Both the position numbers and the translations under genes were made by a program. Source: Nymphaea colorata (taxonomy: Eukaryota; Streptophyta; Magnoliopsida; Nymphaeales; Nymphaeaceae). From it: a DNA stretch of 64,000 nucleotides. The stretch covers positions 22,647,716-22,711,715 of the forward strand of contig NC_045144.1 of assembly GCF_008831285.2 (NCBI RefSeq). The letters are read 5' to 3'. The notes below the pieces were generated by a model. It was not told the origin of the DNA and ran no database searches. It saw only the letters and a list, made by a program, of their open reading frames with translations. Shown in pieces: positions 12,001 to 24,014 of the stretch (position 1 is its first letter; every line of letters begins with the position of its first letter).

Positions 12001-12114
12001 CATTGTTTACATGTGAAATTTTTATCATAAAATTCACACGCAATCTGTACTAAATGAGATATCATTATCCATACTTGCCTCCATTTTTTACGTGAGATTC
12101 CAAGAGATGGGACC

Positions 12115-12180
12115 CATTGTGCTGGTATGAGGTTTGACCAATCCTGGCACCTTTACCAAGGGTAATCAAACCAAAGACTA
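12115..12180 (-). repeat. Conserved GGTAAAGGCACC motif, copy 3 (in block A, inverted)
   Basis: On the minus strand it reads TGATTACCCTTGGTAAAGGT, GCCAGGATTGGTCAAACCTC, ATACCAGCACAATGGGT. It forms an inverted pair with the 8963 copy, enclosing about 3.1 kb. The same arrangement is preserved in block B (32205 and 35285). Confidence 0.7.
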
Positions 12181-12359
12181 GTCTAAAATGTTTTATTTTT
12201 CAACTCTAAATGTCGTCCAAAACATAAAAAAGCAAACATACTATGAATTTGAAATCATGCACATTTTAAAAATCTAAGTAGATCTCAGAAATAGGCTGAT
12301 GAATAATAAGAAACTAATATGAAGTTTATTCATATCCAGATCATCATGCATCAATGCAA

Positions 12360-12954
12360 ATCGATGATCCTAGATCTACAATGATGCATTCAAAACTAGG
12401 CCATGTAGACCTGAAGTGGAACATGGACCTAGCAGGGATATCTAAATCTAAATCCGAGACTTGAGATCAGAATCTAAGGGATTCTTGTTCTAAATTTGAA
12501 ATAAAGATGTCACAAAGATTATATCGTGTTGCGGAAATTCAGGATCCAAAATCCATTATTTTAAATCATGGCTCAATTTCCATAATCTAAGATTTGAGAT
12601 TCAAAATCTGACATACAAAATCCATAGTCTAATGCTTGAGATCCAAGAGCTAGTATCTAAAATCTGAAATCCAAGATCTAAGACCTAGGATCCTACCTCT
12701 ACAGTCCAAAATCCATAATATAAGGTTCAAGATCCAAATCTATGATCCCATGTTTACAGTCTAAGATCTGAAATCCAATACTTGATATTTAACGTACAAG
12801 ATCCCTAACCTGAGATCCATGATCGTTTATCTGAAATCCAACAACACATTTCTTGAGATCTAAATCCAAACTTATTGCTTAAGATCGAATCAAGATTGAT
12901 TAAAATTCAAGATCTAAACGATAAAGAGCTAATATATATATATATATATATATG
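12360..12954. repeat. GATCCAAAATC-type tract with (AT)n run
   Basis: Irregular repetition of units such as GATCCAAAATCCAT and GATCTAAAATCTG, ending in an uninterrupted AT run at 12931-12954. The homologous tract in block B is 35640-36085, where the AT run is much shorter (TACATATATATAA), as expected for a mutable microsatellite. Confidence 0.85.
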
Positions 12955-15649
12955 ATGCTTCTTTTTTAATTTGATAAAGAGACCTTGGTCAGCATCAATG
13001 TCAATATCAGATATAAAATGATAGTGGACATCAAGTGGTTAAAGCGAGAGATACACAAAGAGAGAACAATGGACTGACTTGAAATGTCTAAAATGGTGAA
13101 GTTGACGACAGACTTATACCAAGATCAAGACAATGCTACGGATTGTGTAGGCTAATCATCTTGCACTAAGTTTTCTACCTTGACCAATTACGAAATCACT
13201 GTTAAATTAATCCTCCTGCACTATGTCTTCTGATTTCCTTCAATAGAGTATGTGCTATTGACTATATGGAATGCTGTTTGTAGGATTCAATTTTTCACCT
13301 AAGAAGAAAAAAATTTGAGATGTGAAATTTGAGTAGGATATTCAACAAGAAAAATAAAAAGAGGCATGCATGTGGTTCTAGGCATAATCATTACTCTGTG
13401 TCGGTCCAGGCATGCATAGATGCCAGTCACACCTTAACTTGTTCTAGGCATGGTGCTTATTTCCTTTTTTGTTTTCTTTTTCCTAGAGAAGAGGAAGAAA
13501 AAGAGGCAAAAAATTGTCCATCCAAGGGATGGTACATCAGTTTTGCCTCATCCTGAATTCTTTACAATGATTGTTTTGAGTTGCTGCAACCATGCAATGT
13601 AATGTTTAATCTCTGGAACTGGCGCGGCCTTGGCGGTTGTTTAATGTGTTTCATGAGTAAGAAAGCAAGACCTTGGTTACAGAAGAGTTCTTTGAAAATA
13701 AGCATGAAAAGCATGATTCTAATGTTTCTTTTCACTTTACAAGGATGTCACATTGTGATGTGAGACACATGGTTTGTGTTCATTACAAGAGGCTTGCCTT
13801 ACTTGTGGTGAGACATTAACAGCAAGTCTAGCATCTTCATCTGCTATGGAAACTGCACCTTGCTTGCAAATTAGGTATTGCATAATAAATTATATCAAAG
13901 AATGTTGATTGCCATTGTTTCCCTAGTCTTCGTGCCTCATCCTGCGAGAGGGGGGAAGTCTCACGAAGTAGCAAAATATGAGTTTTTTTTTTTAAAAAAA
14001 AAAGTAGATTTCAGGAGAAAGAGACAAGCCCATCAGGATGGTGATCGACAATTCCTGCCAGCATTGATAGGAGTACGCGATCCAAAGTCTAGATTTCCTC
14101 AAGCTTGACAAGTCATGCTTCCCACATGCATGTGCAGGGATTGGATAATTGAATTCGAAAATTGGGAGTTTGGAATTTTGAATTTGAAAATTATGAGTTT
14201 GGAATTTGATTAAATTGGGGATTCAGATAATTGAAGTTTAGTTAGTTGTTTTTGAAACTAGGATAGAGTATTCAACCTTGGAAGTTGGCTAGACTATAAA
14301 ATTTTGAAGATCGTCTGAGTTTTCAAACTTGTTTGAAAAAATCCTTGAGGGCCTTGGAACCAGAATTTGGTTTTGAACCCAAAATCTAGAAATTGGGTAA
14401 CCAAAAGTTGGACTAGATAATCAGATCTTGGAGGTCAAAATTTTGGGCTTGGAATAATTGGAACTCGACCGATTTAGAATTTTTGGAAAAATCTTTGGAT
14501 TTGGGATTTTGAGACTTGATCCTAGTTTTGGAATATATTGGTGTTTTGTGAGTTTTGACAAACTTGATTTTATTTGGTTGGTTTTGATCCCGGAACGAGC
14601 TTTGAAAATTGGAAATTAGAAGTCCAAGTTCAGATGTAGGGAATTTTCTTGATTTTGAAAAATTGAAATTTTGATTTGGAAATTTTGATAAAGGTCATGA
14701 AAATTTGCTTGATTTTGAGTAGATTTTGGACTGAAAATTGACTTCAGTTTTTTTTTTTGGGAAAACCTAATCATGAAATACATTTGAAAATTCTAGTTTT
14801 GTAGCCATTTTGGAAATTTTGTGTTTTTGCATCAAAATAAGTGAGATGCCCAAGTTTTTTTCATAATATGACTTAGTTATGGAATTTTGCTCAATAAAAC
14901 CTTGGCGTAGGAGAGCGAATGCATTTGGGAAGTGAGTGCATGCATGCCTCCATAAGATAGACTATATGTTCATTCATACTTCATTGTATTCCTCTCCATG
15001 GACAATTTAATTAGATCCCACATAGACATTGGTTCACCTTGGTATAGGAAATTTATGAGTAAGGTCCATGAGCTTAGTTAGGTTTTGAAATTTTTTGAGA
15101 ATTCATGGAATTCCAAGATTCGTTTTAACCAGTTGATTTCAACTCATTTTGCTTAGAACGTAGGCAAAAATTAGGTTCATTTGGTTTAAAACCCAATTTT
15201 TAGGGATTGAGTTTTAGGAAATGCACTGTTGGGTAGGAAATCACATTTTTGGATTCTTCTAGGTTTTTTAGGACGAAGGATTTTGAAAGATTGGTTTTGA
15301 TTGGAATGCTTGGCTTCTGTAGATTTGATAGATTTTGATTGTGAAAATATCTTGAAAGTACCTATTTCCAAATGGGCTTCGTAAAAATTGGATTTCTTTT
15401 GTGGCTGTCAACATGACCAAAATACTTGTACTTGGATCAAGAGATTTCATTTAGAGCCTAACTAGATAAAGCATTTTTGTTAATTGCTGGTTTTTCAACC
15501 CATAGAAACTTCTCAAAATTTCAGAAATTTGTATATTGAAATAAGCCCAATTTGATTGCCCTTCCCATTTACAAGATGGACTGCACTCATAGCTTGAGTA
15601 GATCCAACTCTTGGTGGAATTGGTTTGATGAGACTATGGAGTCTGATTC

Positions 15650-16560
15650 ATGAGAAATCCTTAATGAACTTCCTGTAGTGACCTGCCAAACCAAGAAAAC
15701 TTTTGATTTTTGTTACATTAGTTGGTGCATTCCATTGTTGTACAACTTCTACTTTGGCTGGATCAACTGCCACTCCCTCCTTAGAGATTACGTGTCCCAA
15801 GAAATTCACTTTGTCTAGCCAAAACTCACACTTGAAATACTTGGCATACAATTGATTTTGTCTCAATATTTTCATCACTATCTCGAGATGTACCGCATGC
15901 ATTGCTTCACACTTTGAGTACATTAGCACATCGTGAATGAACACTATAATGAATCGGTGTAAGTACTCATAAAATATTCGATTCATGAGATCCATAAAAG
16001 CTGCTAGGACATTTGTGAGTCCAAAAGGCATCACTCAAACTCATAATGCACATAACGTGTGCGAAATGCTGTTTTGGGAATATCTTCATCCTTAATTCGC
16101 AATTGATGGTATCCTGACCTCAAGTCTATCTTAGAAAACACCTTTGCTTCCTTTAATTGATCGAATAAATCTTCGATTATAGGCAATGGATATCTGGTTT
16201 TGATCGTAACCTGATTCAATATCCGGTAGTCGATACATAACTGCATTGACCCATCTTTTTTCTTCACAAACAGAACCGGTGCTCCCCAAGGTGACACACT
16301 CGGACGAATGAATCCCTTACTAGCTAAATCTTTTATCTGCTTCTTCAATTCTTCCAGCTCTGCAAGTGCCAAATTCTATGTGGAGCCTTAGAAATAGGTG
16401 TAGTTCCTGGTATCAACTCAATGCCAAACTCCACCTCTCGTACAGGAGGCAATCCAGGTAAATCTTCAGGAAACACGTCTGCGAAGTCCCTCACCGTACG
16501 CACCTTACTGATGAGTTTTAATTTCTGCTCGACTGCGTTCATGCTAACCAAATATGCAGT
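15650..16560 (-). pseudogene. Ty3/gypsy reverse transcriptase, broken
   Basis: The minus-strand translation begins near 16551 with the protease/RT linker (DVFPEDLPGLPPVREVEFGI), which matches the gypsy motif before RT. The RT follows: [76 protein letters not shown], then a frame change near 16031 and [27 protein letters not shown] and [12 protein letters not shown]. The usual catalytic FIDD is FIHD here, so one of the paired aspartates is lost. A further frame break lies near 16380. The sequence stops at 15650, right after the RT, with no RNase H or integrase; that edge is also the end of block A. Confidence 0.9.
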
Positions 16561-16689
16561 GCATCAATTTTCCATGTATTTCCTTGCCTTAACTGTTGAG
16601 ACAACCAACTTTCTTTGATCTTGTGGTGTTTTTACCCCAAATTCAATCCTTTGACCATTTTCCAACTGAATCTTCAGCTTCTTCCTTGC

Positions 16690-17330
16690 CATCTATCGTC
16701 GCATAATGATGGTATAACCAATTCATTCATAGGATTATGTCATACCCCATCATATTTATTACCATGAGCTGTGCTGGTAATAAATGTCCATGTATTTCTA
16801 TGTTCACATTTTCTAAATATGTTTAGCATGTGTCTTTGATTCCCATGGGTATAGCAACTAACAATTTATAAGGCATATTATTCCCTTCTAACTTTAAAAC
16901 TTCAGCAAATCTCTTAGAAACAAAATAATGCGATGCACCGGAGTCAAACAAAATATGAGCCCAATGAGATTGTACATGAAGGGTACCTTCAATCAGGTCG
17001 GTGGATCCTAAATCTTCTACCGTGGTTGCATAAACTCTTCCAGGTACCTTCTTCTCTGCTGGTAGGTTGGTTGCACCACGCTTCTGCTCTTCCTCTTTCT
17101 TCTTTGGGCACTCATGAATAAAATGTCCTTGCGTTTAGCAATAGAGACATGCCCGACATCATTGTAACATGGTTTACAAGGGTGCTGACGATGACATTTG
17201 GGGCATTCCTCTCCCTACCCGGATGCTGATGGTCTCTGCCTCTTGAATCTGTCCGCTTGGTTCACTCTGTCACTGTGCTTCCTCTTGAACATGTTCGGCC
17301 TCGCCTTGGACCGCAGAAATTTATTCTTCT
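16690..17330 (-). pseudogene. Ty3/gypsy zinc knuckle and aspartic protease region, broken
   Basis: Minus-strand reading from about 17215 gives CPKCHRQHPCKPCYND and then a CCHC-like knuckle whose continuation is TQGHFIHECPKKKE; the central cysteine codon is followed by a stop. From about 17070 the frame gives VPGRVYATTVEDLG, then HILFDSGASHYFVSKRFAEV, the D-S-G active-site triad of a retroviral-type aspartic protease, and LLVAIPMGI. Stops and frame changes separate these from the RT. In the family these domains process the polyprotein and package RNA; here they are remnants. Confidence 0.8.
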
Positions 17331-17399
17331 TATCTGTTCCATGCATCCTGTTCTAGTCCTCATCAAAATGTGTGGTCATGTCAATCGCATCGTCCAAGT

Positions 17400-18110
17400 C
17401 TCTTGGACAACTACCCATCACTTTGCTCTGCAACCCGTCTTGAAGTTATCTGATGAACTTATTTGCTCTGTCCGCATCAGATGTGTACACATGGGGCAGT
17501 ACGTTTCCAAGTGTCTGAATTTGATGACGTATTCATGCAGACTCATACTTTTTTGTTGCAGCTCCAAGAATTCCTGCATGCGCTTCTCTCGTGTGAAGGC
17601 TGAGATGTAGGTGTGTGTTAATGCGTCCTTGAACTCTTCCCAAGTGGCTTTGTGATTTGTGAATTTCACTTACCGTTGGGTCTACCACCATTCCTCAGCA
17701 TCGCCTTTAAGCATAAAGGTGCCATACCGAACCTTCTTGTTGTCAGGCACTTCCAGGGTGGTAAAGATCTTCTCGGTTTCTTTGAGCCACTCTTCTGCAT
17801 CGTCACTAGTGCCTTTCCCATGAAACATCGGAGGATGCAAGCTCATAAAGTGTTGGTGAGTTGCACCCCTTGCCTCACTATTCGTTGTCCCGTTTGTCTC
17901 TGTACTAGTTCCTCCTGAAGGAGCATTCTGTGCCAGTCCATGCATCAACCCCATGATCATGTGCAAGGTGTTCATAATGAACGCTTGATGTTGTAGAATA
18001 TCTCCAACAGGTGTCCCAGCTCTGGTAGAACGAGTCTCTACATTTCGACTCCTAGTGCTGCGAGGGCCTCTGCTTCTGCCTCTAGCACTTCCTCCTCTAG
18101 TACGTGCCAT
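17400..18110 (-). pseudogene. Ty3/gypsy gag (capsid) region, broken
   Basis: The frame probably begins at the Met encoded at 18110 (MARTRGGSARGRSRG), giving a basic Arg/Gly/Ser N-terminus. It runs to FMSLHPPMFHGKGTSDDAEE, WLKETEKIFTTLEV and YGTFMLKGDAEEWW, the typical start of the retrotransposon gag domain. A stop follows near 17680; the same frame resumes as ATWEEFKDALTHTYISAFT, MQEFLELQQKSMSLHEYVIK and FRHLETYCP, the second half of the domain. An upstream Met at 18137 is also in frame, but the MARTRGG start fits the family better. The arrangement gag-knuckle-protease-RT on one strand shows these pieces are one element. Confidence 0.85.
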
Positions 18111-18239
18111 TGAACTACACCGCACAGAGGAAAACAAAGTATAACAATTGTATTCGTAAGTAAGACAATCCGCTAAAACTACAAAAAAAATTTAAAATCC
18201 AAAATTCACAATAAATCAAAAACACCATTCTCTAATAGG

Positions 18240-20340
18240 CTTGGATGACCATTTCTATGCTTGTGATCGACATTGGCATTGGACAAGAACTCCAGACACA
18301 TTTTCATAATAGCGGAAGCAACATTGGGTCATGACCAAAACATAAGGAAATCAGACACTGTTTTATTTCAGTATAAAAATACTTGGACCCAAACAACTAA
18401 AATAAACACAAATCCCAAAACCGACGCAGTGTCCAGATTGCCAATGTCTGTCCATCACAAAGCCTGAGGTCATCACTCCAAGAGCTAAAATCTATCATGA
18501 ACTACCTGTAGAGTAGAAAGAAGGGTCAGAATTCCTTTGAGTATGGAAAAATCCAGCCATGAATGGAACATGACCCAAAATAATATTTGATTTTTGTAAA
18601 ACAAATGTCTTCAAATCTTAACACATATTACAGTTACGATTCATTAACAGAAATGAGGTGTTCAAAACCTCCAAAAATTATTCGTAGACTTCCAACCGTG
18701 GTTCTCTGACAACATCATGGTCATCGTGCCGAGCAACAATAGAAATCCCCGTGGGCACACATGGGCAGAACAAAACATCTCTTCATCGGGCGATCCAACA
18801 GATCGAGGGTACCTACAGTGAAGCCTCTTGAGATATCTGAGATCGCCACTGTAGCAGCATGGTCTCTCTAGGAACCCAGGGTGAGAGACCAGGAGACGCC
18901 TTGCTCTCCAACAGAAATAGCAAAATCCTGGGCCCTTGTACCGCCCAATACCATGTGGGCCGTCCAGTGCAGACAGAGGAGTGTGCGTCAACAGTGAGCT
19001 CAGGTGCACCACTACCTCCTGGGACGCAACCAACCTCTGGGCAAAACAAAGCTTGCACTCACATACACCATTGCACATAGTTCACGTTTCGCCTTCGAAT
19101 TTCAAATGTGAGGGTTTCTCATCACTAGGCATCGTCTAGTGCCTCTCACAGAAACCGCCCTTAGGCTCAATTTCCTAGACAAAAGCAACAAATCATTTTC
19201 TAACTTAATTTAATGACAGTAAAGCAAAGCACATCATGTTTAGAAACCTCAAATAATAATATTATAATCCTCATTTGAAAACGAGAAATTTATATTTAAA
19301 TTCTCAGAACGTGGCTTTCCTCCTCTAATTGTTCCAAAATTGATTTTTGAACCACCTTTTTGAAATTTTAACACAAATAGAAGCATCAAAGAGCAATAAC
19401 ACATAACTTTTCATTTTTAAATTATAAAACCCCCTTTTGGTAATTTTTAAGAACTTAGAGGGTACCAAAAGGCAATTTCATGTTAAATACCCGGTTTTTG
19501 CTGGAAATGCTGAAAATCACTTTCGCAAGCCTCTTTTTGAAGAGGTTTTCAACAAAAATGTTGCGGCCTAAATTTATAAACATTATAACAGCTTATCCGA
19601 ATATTTTGCTAATTAGGTGGACTAATTTTGAAAATTTCCAATTTTACTATGAATTTGGTCGAACCCTAGATTTTTCTCCTTTTCTCGCTGGTTTTTCTCT
19701 CTCCTCACGGAAGCGCCTCCTTCTTCTTCTCGTTTGACCCACGGTGGAGCTTCCACCATCTTCAAGGAAAACGAACCAGAGAAGGAAAAATAGGACCAGT
19801 GGGAGATATCCTCTTCCTCCCGCAAGCTCCAATGCTCGGGTTCCACACCACTGCTCACTGTCCGACCAACGTCCTCAGCCTCCGCTGCTTCCTTCTCTCC
19901 TCTCGTTTTTCATCTCTACCTTGCGACGAGAAGGAACCGGTGGGGAAAGAGGGACGACGGAAGGGTTGCTGTTTCCCCCAAATCGCTTCTGCTGCAACTC
20001 TCACGGAATTCCTTTCTCTTGGAGCTCTCTAGCAACCAGAAGATTGAAGAAAATGTCCCTACTGTCAACATCTGTGGCAGAAGAAAAGGAAATCGGGGCT
20101 TCGTTCTTCATGGGAGGGGATGACTGAACTCTGGTTTCCATCGAACCCTCTCGGTATAAACCGTACCCTTTGTTTTTTTTTGAAGTATTAGGTTAGGGAT
20201 GACAGTGAGGTCTTCCCTTTGAAATTCGTATAGCGATTTCTGTGGCCAGACCCTCAGTGAGGGTTCGGGTATACACCTTTCTTGCAGTTGGTTTAATTTC
20301 TCTAACATATAAGAAAACAAGGAGTATCAACTTAACATAA
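18240..20340 (-). mobile_element. Candidate gypsy 5' leader/LTR
   Basis: It lies upstream of the gypsy gag on the minus strand, where the LTR belongs. It contains a GC-richer portion (18660-19160), an AT-rich portion (19170-19640) and a portion rich in CTTC/TCTC (19660-20160). On the minus strand a TTTATACC sequence near 20155 could be the TATA box, followed by leader-like sequence. I could not find a convincing primer-binding site or TG...CA ends, and no second copy exists in the window, so the LTR call rests on position and composition only. Confidence 0.3.
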
Positions 20341-21610
20341 ACACCCGAAAGTTTCAACACCCATCAAGGACTAACACGCTTCATACTTCAAATCAATATC
20401 TAGCATGCTTACATCTAGACAATCAGAGATGCTAGAACGAGGAGTAGGAAGTATTGTTTTCACATACAACACATCACCCGTCGATTTTCCTCTAGGCATA
20501 GATCCACTATCATACATGCATATATCTGTCCATCAGAATTCAAACAGAAAATACAAGGCGACATGATCTATTCACAACTGCATATTCCCCATACCTGTCA
20601 AAAAATCAGATTTCTGCAACTTTCTCCTTGTTTCTCTTTCACATCCCCCTTTCCTTGATCTTCTCCAAGAATCGAAACCCTTCTCCCTCTTTCTCTCTAT
20701 TGCGGGACATGCTCGTTTAGGGCTGCAGCACAATGATAATTTAATTGATGTAAAATGTGGTTAATCAGCCCTTATCTCCATCTTTTCCTCAAATGTCTCA
20801 TTTAGATAAACTTGACAGTTTTAAAAAGAAACATGGGTCTTACAGGGTTAGGCTATGTCATGTCGGGATTTGGCCCGTTGTCCCATGGACTGGTTTTCCA
20901 GCATCATTACATGGTTTCTCAACTGTCACAATCTCACATTAAACAGTTTTTCTCTACCCAAGAGTATTTATAACCAATATTCTTAATCATTACATAGTTA
21001 CAACCAATTCACTTAAACATGGTCACACACTCTTAACATCTTTCATTTGGTTACGAACAATAACATAAACAAAGTCGTAAAGGAGAATAAAATCAAAGAT
21101 AGCCATTAATGGAAGAAATCACTTCTCATTCAGTCTTTCTCTCTGATTGAGGTATAAGGAAAAAATGCAAAGAGGAGCTGAAGCAAAAGAAAACTATGCA
21201 ACAATATGAAGTTCAAAATCAAAAGATAATAAAGTTATAATGGGCATCACATAGGTAGAGTTGTCGCTGGATGTACAAACCACATCCTTTCCTTGATTAA
21301 AAACCATAAGTTTAATATCTAAAAGTTTACATTTTAAGAGTTTTACATCAACAATCCATGCTATCATAAGTTTATCCGCGACTTCGCACCACGAAAGATA
21401 TTACCTGCAAAAGATATACAATATTTAGTTCACAAATTACATAAACAAAATAGTAAGCACTACAAGTTGAAAAAACATTATCATGATAATCATGCATTCG
21501 ATGAACTTTGTTCGTCAGAATTTTGCTCCGCATTATGAGAACTGTAATACATATTAATTTGAGCAGACTACTATGCTAGTATGTAAAATAAATTAGATTG
21601 AACTATGAAC
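20340..21610. other. No gene recognised
   Basis: AT-rich sequence with short CT-rich patches (20600-20700). Open frames are short and unsupported. It may include the end of the hAT element that follows, but I could not define terminal inverted repeats. Confidence 0.4.
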
Positions 21611-21613
21611 ATC

Positions 21614-23447
21614 TTACATTTCATACGAGTTGAGTGCATCACGAATCCAACTCTGTGTACATATTAATGACTCATCATTTTCAAGAGTAGTTGAGCATCG
21701 ATAATCATTCAGGATTCTTCTTGATATACTCAATGCATATTCTGAAGTAACTATAGATACAAGAATGACAACTCCATATCGAGTCATCTCTGTTACAATT
21801 TTATATTTGTTGTCATTTGTCTTCTCCCATGATAATATGTTTAAGTTTGAAGTAGGTGCAATTTCTTCCATTAGATCAATCAAATATTTGTCTATGTCTT
21901 TGTGAGCCACTATAAGAGATACAAAGATGAAGTACGCTTTGAACCCACATCTAGCCATACTTCTATAATTTTTTGTTGCAATCAAGGTACTAGTAGATGC
22001 ATTGTCCCTTTGCATATTGATTGTGTCATTATCAACATACATATTTTTGTACTCGGCATACAATTCATGAATGATGCTATCTATAACTTCATATTTTACC
22101 ATTGCGTCAGGTTTATCCAAATCGTCAAACAAATACTTCAAGTATGACAATGACAATTTAAACCTAGGATCCAAGCAACTGCAATTGCAAATAGAATATT
22201 GTAGCCCTTGAAGTATTTATCAAAATTTTCTTGCATTTTGCATGTCAATGCCTTTGTATGTTCATTTGATGTTCCACGATACCTATGCAAATGATGGTAA
22301 ATTTATAAAATTTCTTCAAAAACAAGATTAGATGTTACATGCTATGTCACAATGGTACGAGTATGGGTGTAGGTACGGGTACTGCTACCGCGTTTTATAA
22401 ATCTTGATATGGTGGTATGGTGAATATTGTATATTATTATATATTTTTAGTTCAAAAATTTAAAAAACTAAATGATATCATCACATTAAGACAATGTTCC
22501 TTTCATAAATCCATAGATAATCTTATAAATAAAAAAAATAAAATAAAACTTTTTAAGTTATAATATAGTTTGGATCTAATTCCGACCCTGAACCAGATCC
22601 AAATGTACCAGACCGTATTGGCATGTCGGTACGGGTACTCCACCAAAAGTGGCATACCACTATGACATAGGTTACATGCTTAGTGGTAGAGAATAAATTT
22701 TTTACATTAAATTAGATGCATGAGACCACTCATCCTTAGAAGGCAAACATGCATGATTAGGATCACACGATGCCAAATATTGAAAGACATATTTGAATAA
22801 CAATTCATCTCTCAACATTATAAATGTAGAATTTCATTGAGTAGGAACATCATAGTTTAAACTTTTTTTCTCATCCAAACCCATTGCCTTTACACATTGC
22901 TTAGATATAGTCATTTTGGTGATTCCCTTACATATTTGACACTGTTACGAATTTTTGAAATTGTATCATCCATGTCATTCATATAATCTTTAACCATGAG
23001 AATTATAATATGTGCACCACAATGAATATGAAAGTGTTCCCCTCCCAATGGAAATAAAATATTGTTTTTTCCTTCTATAGTCCTTCTCATTAAACTTGTT
23101 CTGCTACCATTTACTGAATAGTTTTTACTAGTAACAAAAAAAAAACTTCAATTTAATTTCCCACTTAGTAATAATGCAAACAGAAAAATGTTACATATAC
23201 AACTTGCATTATTCTACTATCATTTTAAGTGGCTCATACCATTGGAACTATGTTCACCTAATCGTTCACCAAAATGGTTGCATTTTGCAGACTCTTTTCC
23301 CTTAAATTGTACTAATGTGAAATCATTCAATATTATTGAAGTTCTTTTTCTCTTGGATTCAACTTCCTTTTCAGTTGATGAAAAATATTCATTTTTCTCC
23401 ATATTTGTCATTAGACGATATTCTTCATTACCAACTCTGGAAGACAT
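21614..23447 (-). pseudogene. hAT-family transposase, internally deleted and interrupted
   Basis: N-terminal end (23447-23220): RKRTSIILNDFTLVQFKGKE, then CNHFGERLGEHSSNGMSHLK, a BED zinc finger (the second Cys of the CxxC pair is replaced by Phe). From about 23070 to 22720: GGEHFHIHCGAHIIILMVKD, then ISKIRNSVKYVRESPK, the catalytic-region motif in which the H-x-RCxAH element precedes the resolvase-like segment. From 22290: MQENFDKYFKGYNILFAIAV, then a frame change into MDPRFKLSLSYLKYLFDDL, and finally DIDKYLIDLMEE, LNILSWEKTN and SIVTSEYALSISRRILNDYR, ending LICTQSWIRDAL, the C-terminal dimerisation domain. Several hundred residues normally found between the BED finger and the HCGAH motif are missing. 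Stops, frame changes and an inserted 329 bp element show it is dead. Such proteins excise and insert hAT DNA with 8 bp duplications. Confidence 0.9.
22342..22670. mobile_element. 329 bp hAT-type miniature element inside the hAT transposase
   Basis: The ends are CTATGTCACAATGGTA and TACCACTATGACATAG, a 16 bp terminal inverted repeat with two mismatches. It is flanked by perfect 8 bp direct repeats GTTACATG at 22334-22341 and 22671-22678. The interior has further inverted GGTACGGGTACT/GTACCCGTACC-like sequence near both ends and an AT-rich centre without coding capacity. An 8 bp duplication is characteristic of the hAT superfamily, so it is a non-autonomous hAT-type MITE that landed in the transposase remnant. 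Confidence 0.9.
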
Positions 23448-23675
23448 AACTTACTATTTGAATGAAATCCAAACAATTTAAACACATGACATGTTTCAAT
23501 TCTTGAGCTGCAAAGAAGGTTAACAAGATTCATATGACATCACATATATGAAATCATTCGGTAACTAAAAAGTCATTGCGAGTGGTGATATACTACTAGC
23601 CTAAATATATAGTACTAGTTTTGTACAAGAATTAAAATTGCTCCATGAATAAAACTTAGGTACTCACACAACTTG

Positions 23676-24010
23676 CAGGTTTAAAGAACCTAAACTCTCA
23701 GGGATAGCTCTTGTTAACTGATTACCTGACAAGTCATTGCACAGCATCGAACAAGACAAAAGTTCACAAAGTATACTTTTACCTTTCAGTTGATTTATGA
23801 AGATCCAAATGCACATATAAAACAATTTCAGAAATAACAGTTTATCACTTTCACATGATAATATGTGCAGCTCCAAGTCTCCAAATGAACAATAAAAAAT
23901 TGTTCCTTCACTCTTATGGGAACATTCGAGGACTTACACTTGTGCAAGGAGAGCGAACTCCTAGGCCTTGAGGTATGCTGCTAGTAAAGTTGTTCGCCTC
24001 CTACAATCTC
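23676..24010 (-). pseudogene. Leucine-rich-repeat exon remnants
   Basis: Two LRR modules are readable on the minus strand. The first, about 24005-23938, gives EANNFTSSIPQGLG and is followed by GTAAGT, a consensus splice donor. The second, about 23755-23676, gives CNDLSGNQLTRAIPESLGSL, then NLQVV, and is followed by GTGAGT, also donor-like. The N-x-L/F-x-[GS]-x-I-P pattern is that of plant LRR receptor proteins, in which single repeats often form single exons. A stop codon precedes the first module and no kinase, signal peptide or further repeats are visible. It is either a captured fragment or a decayed gene, and is the only host-gene-like sequence found here. Confidence 0.45.
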
Positions 24011-24014
24011 AAGC

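Larger units (their letters stand above)
7120..15649. repeat. Large non-coding duplicated block, copy A
   Basis: Direct-orientation homologue of 28907-39139. Anchor correspondences: 7122/28915, 7337/29135, 7590/30838, 8963/32205, 12128/35288, 14055/37120 and 15649/39139. In the stretches I aligned by eye, identity is about nine in ten and even along the length. It contains A-rich AAATC tracts (8160-8760), both orientations of the GGTAAAGG motif, a GATCCAAAATC tract (12360-12925) and a TTTTGAAATTTGG-type tract (14150-15400). No retroelement or host protein is recognisable in either copy. It ends exactly where the gypsy remnant begins. It could be a segmental duplication or two copies of a large non-autonomous retroelement; the ends are not diagnostic. 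Confidence 0.85.

Noticed and set aside
18662-19078. 138-codon frame in the GC-richer region
   Set aside because: No domain is recognisable and overlapping frames on both strands are equally long, as expected for LTR or leader sequence of this composition.
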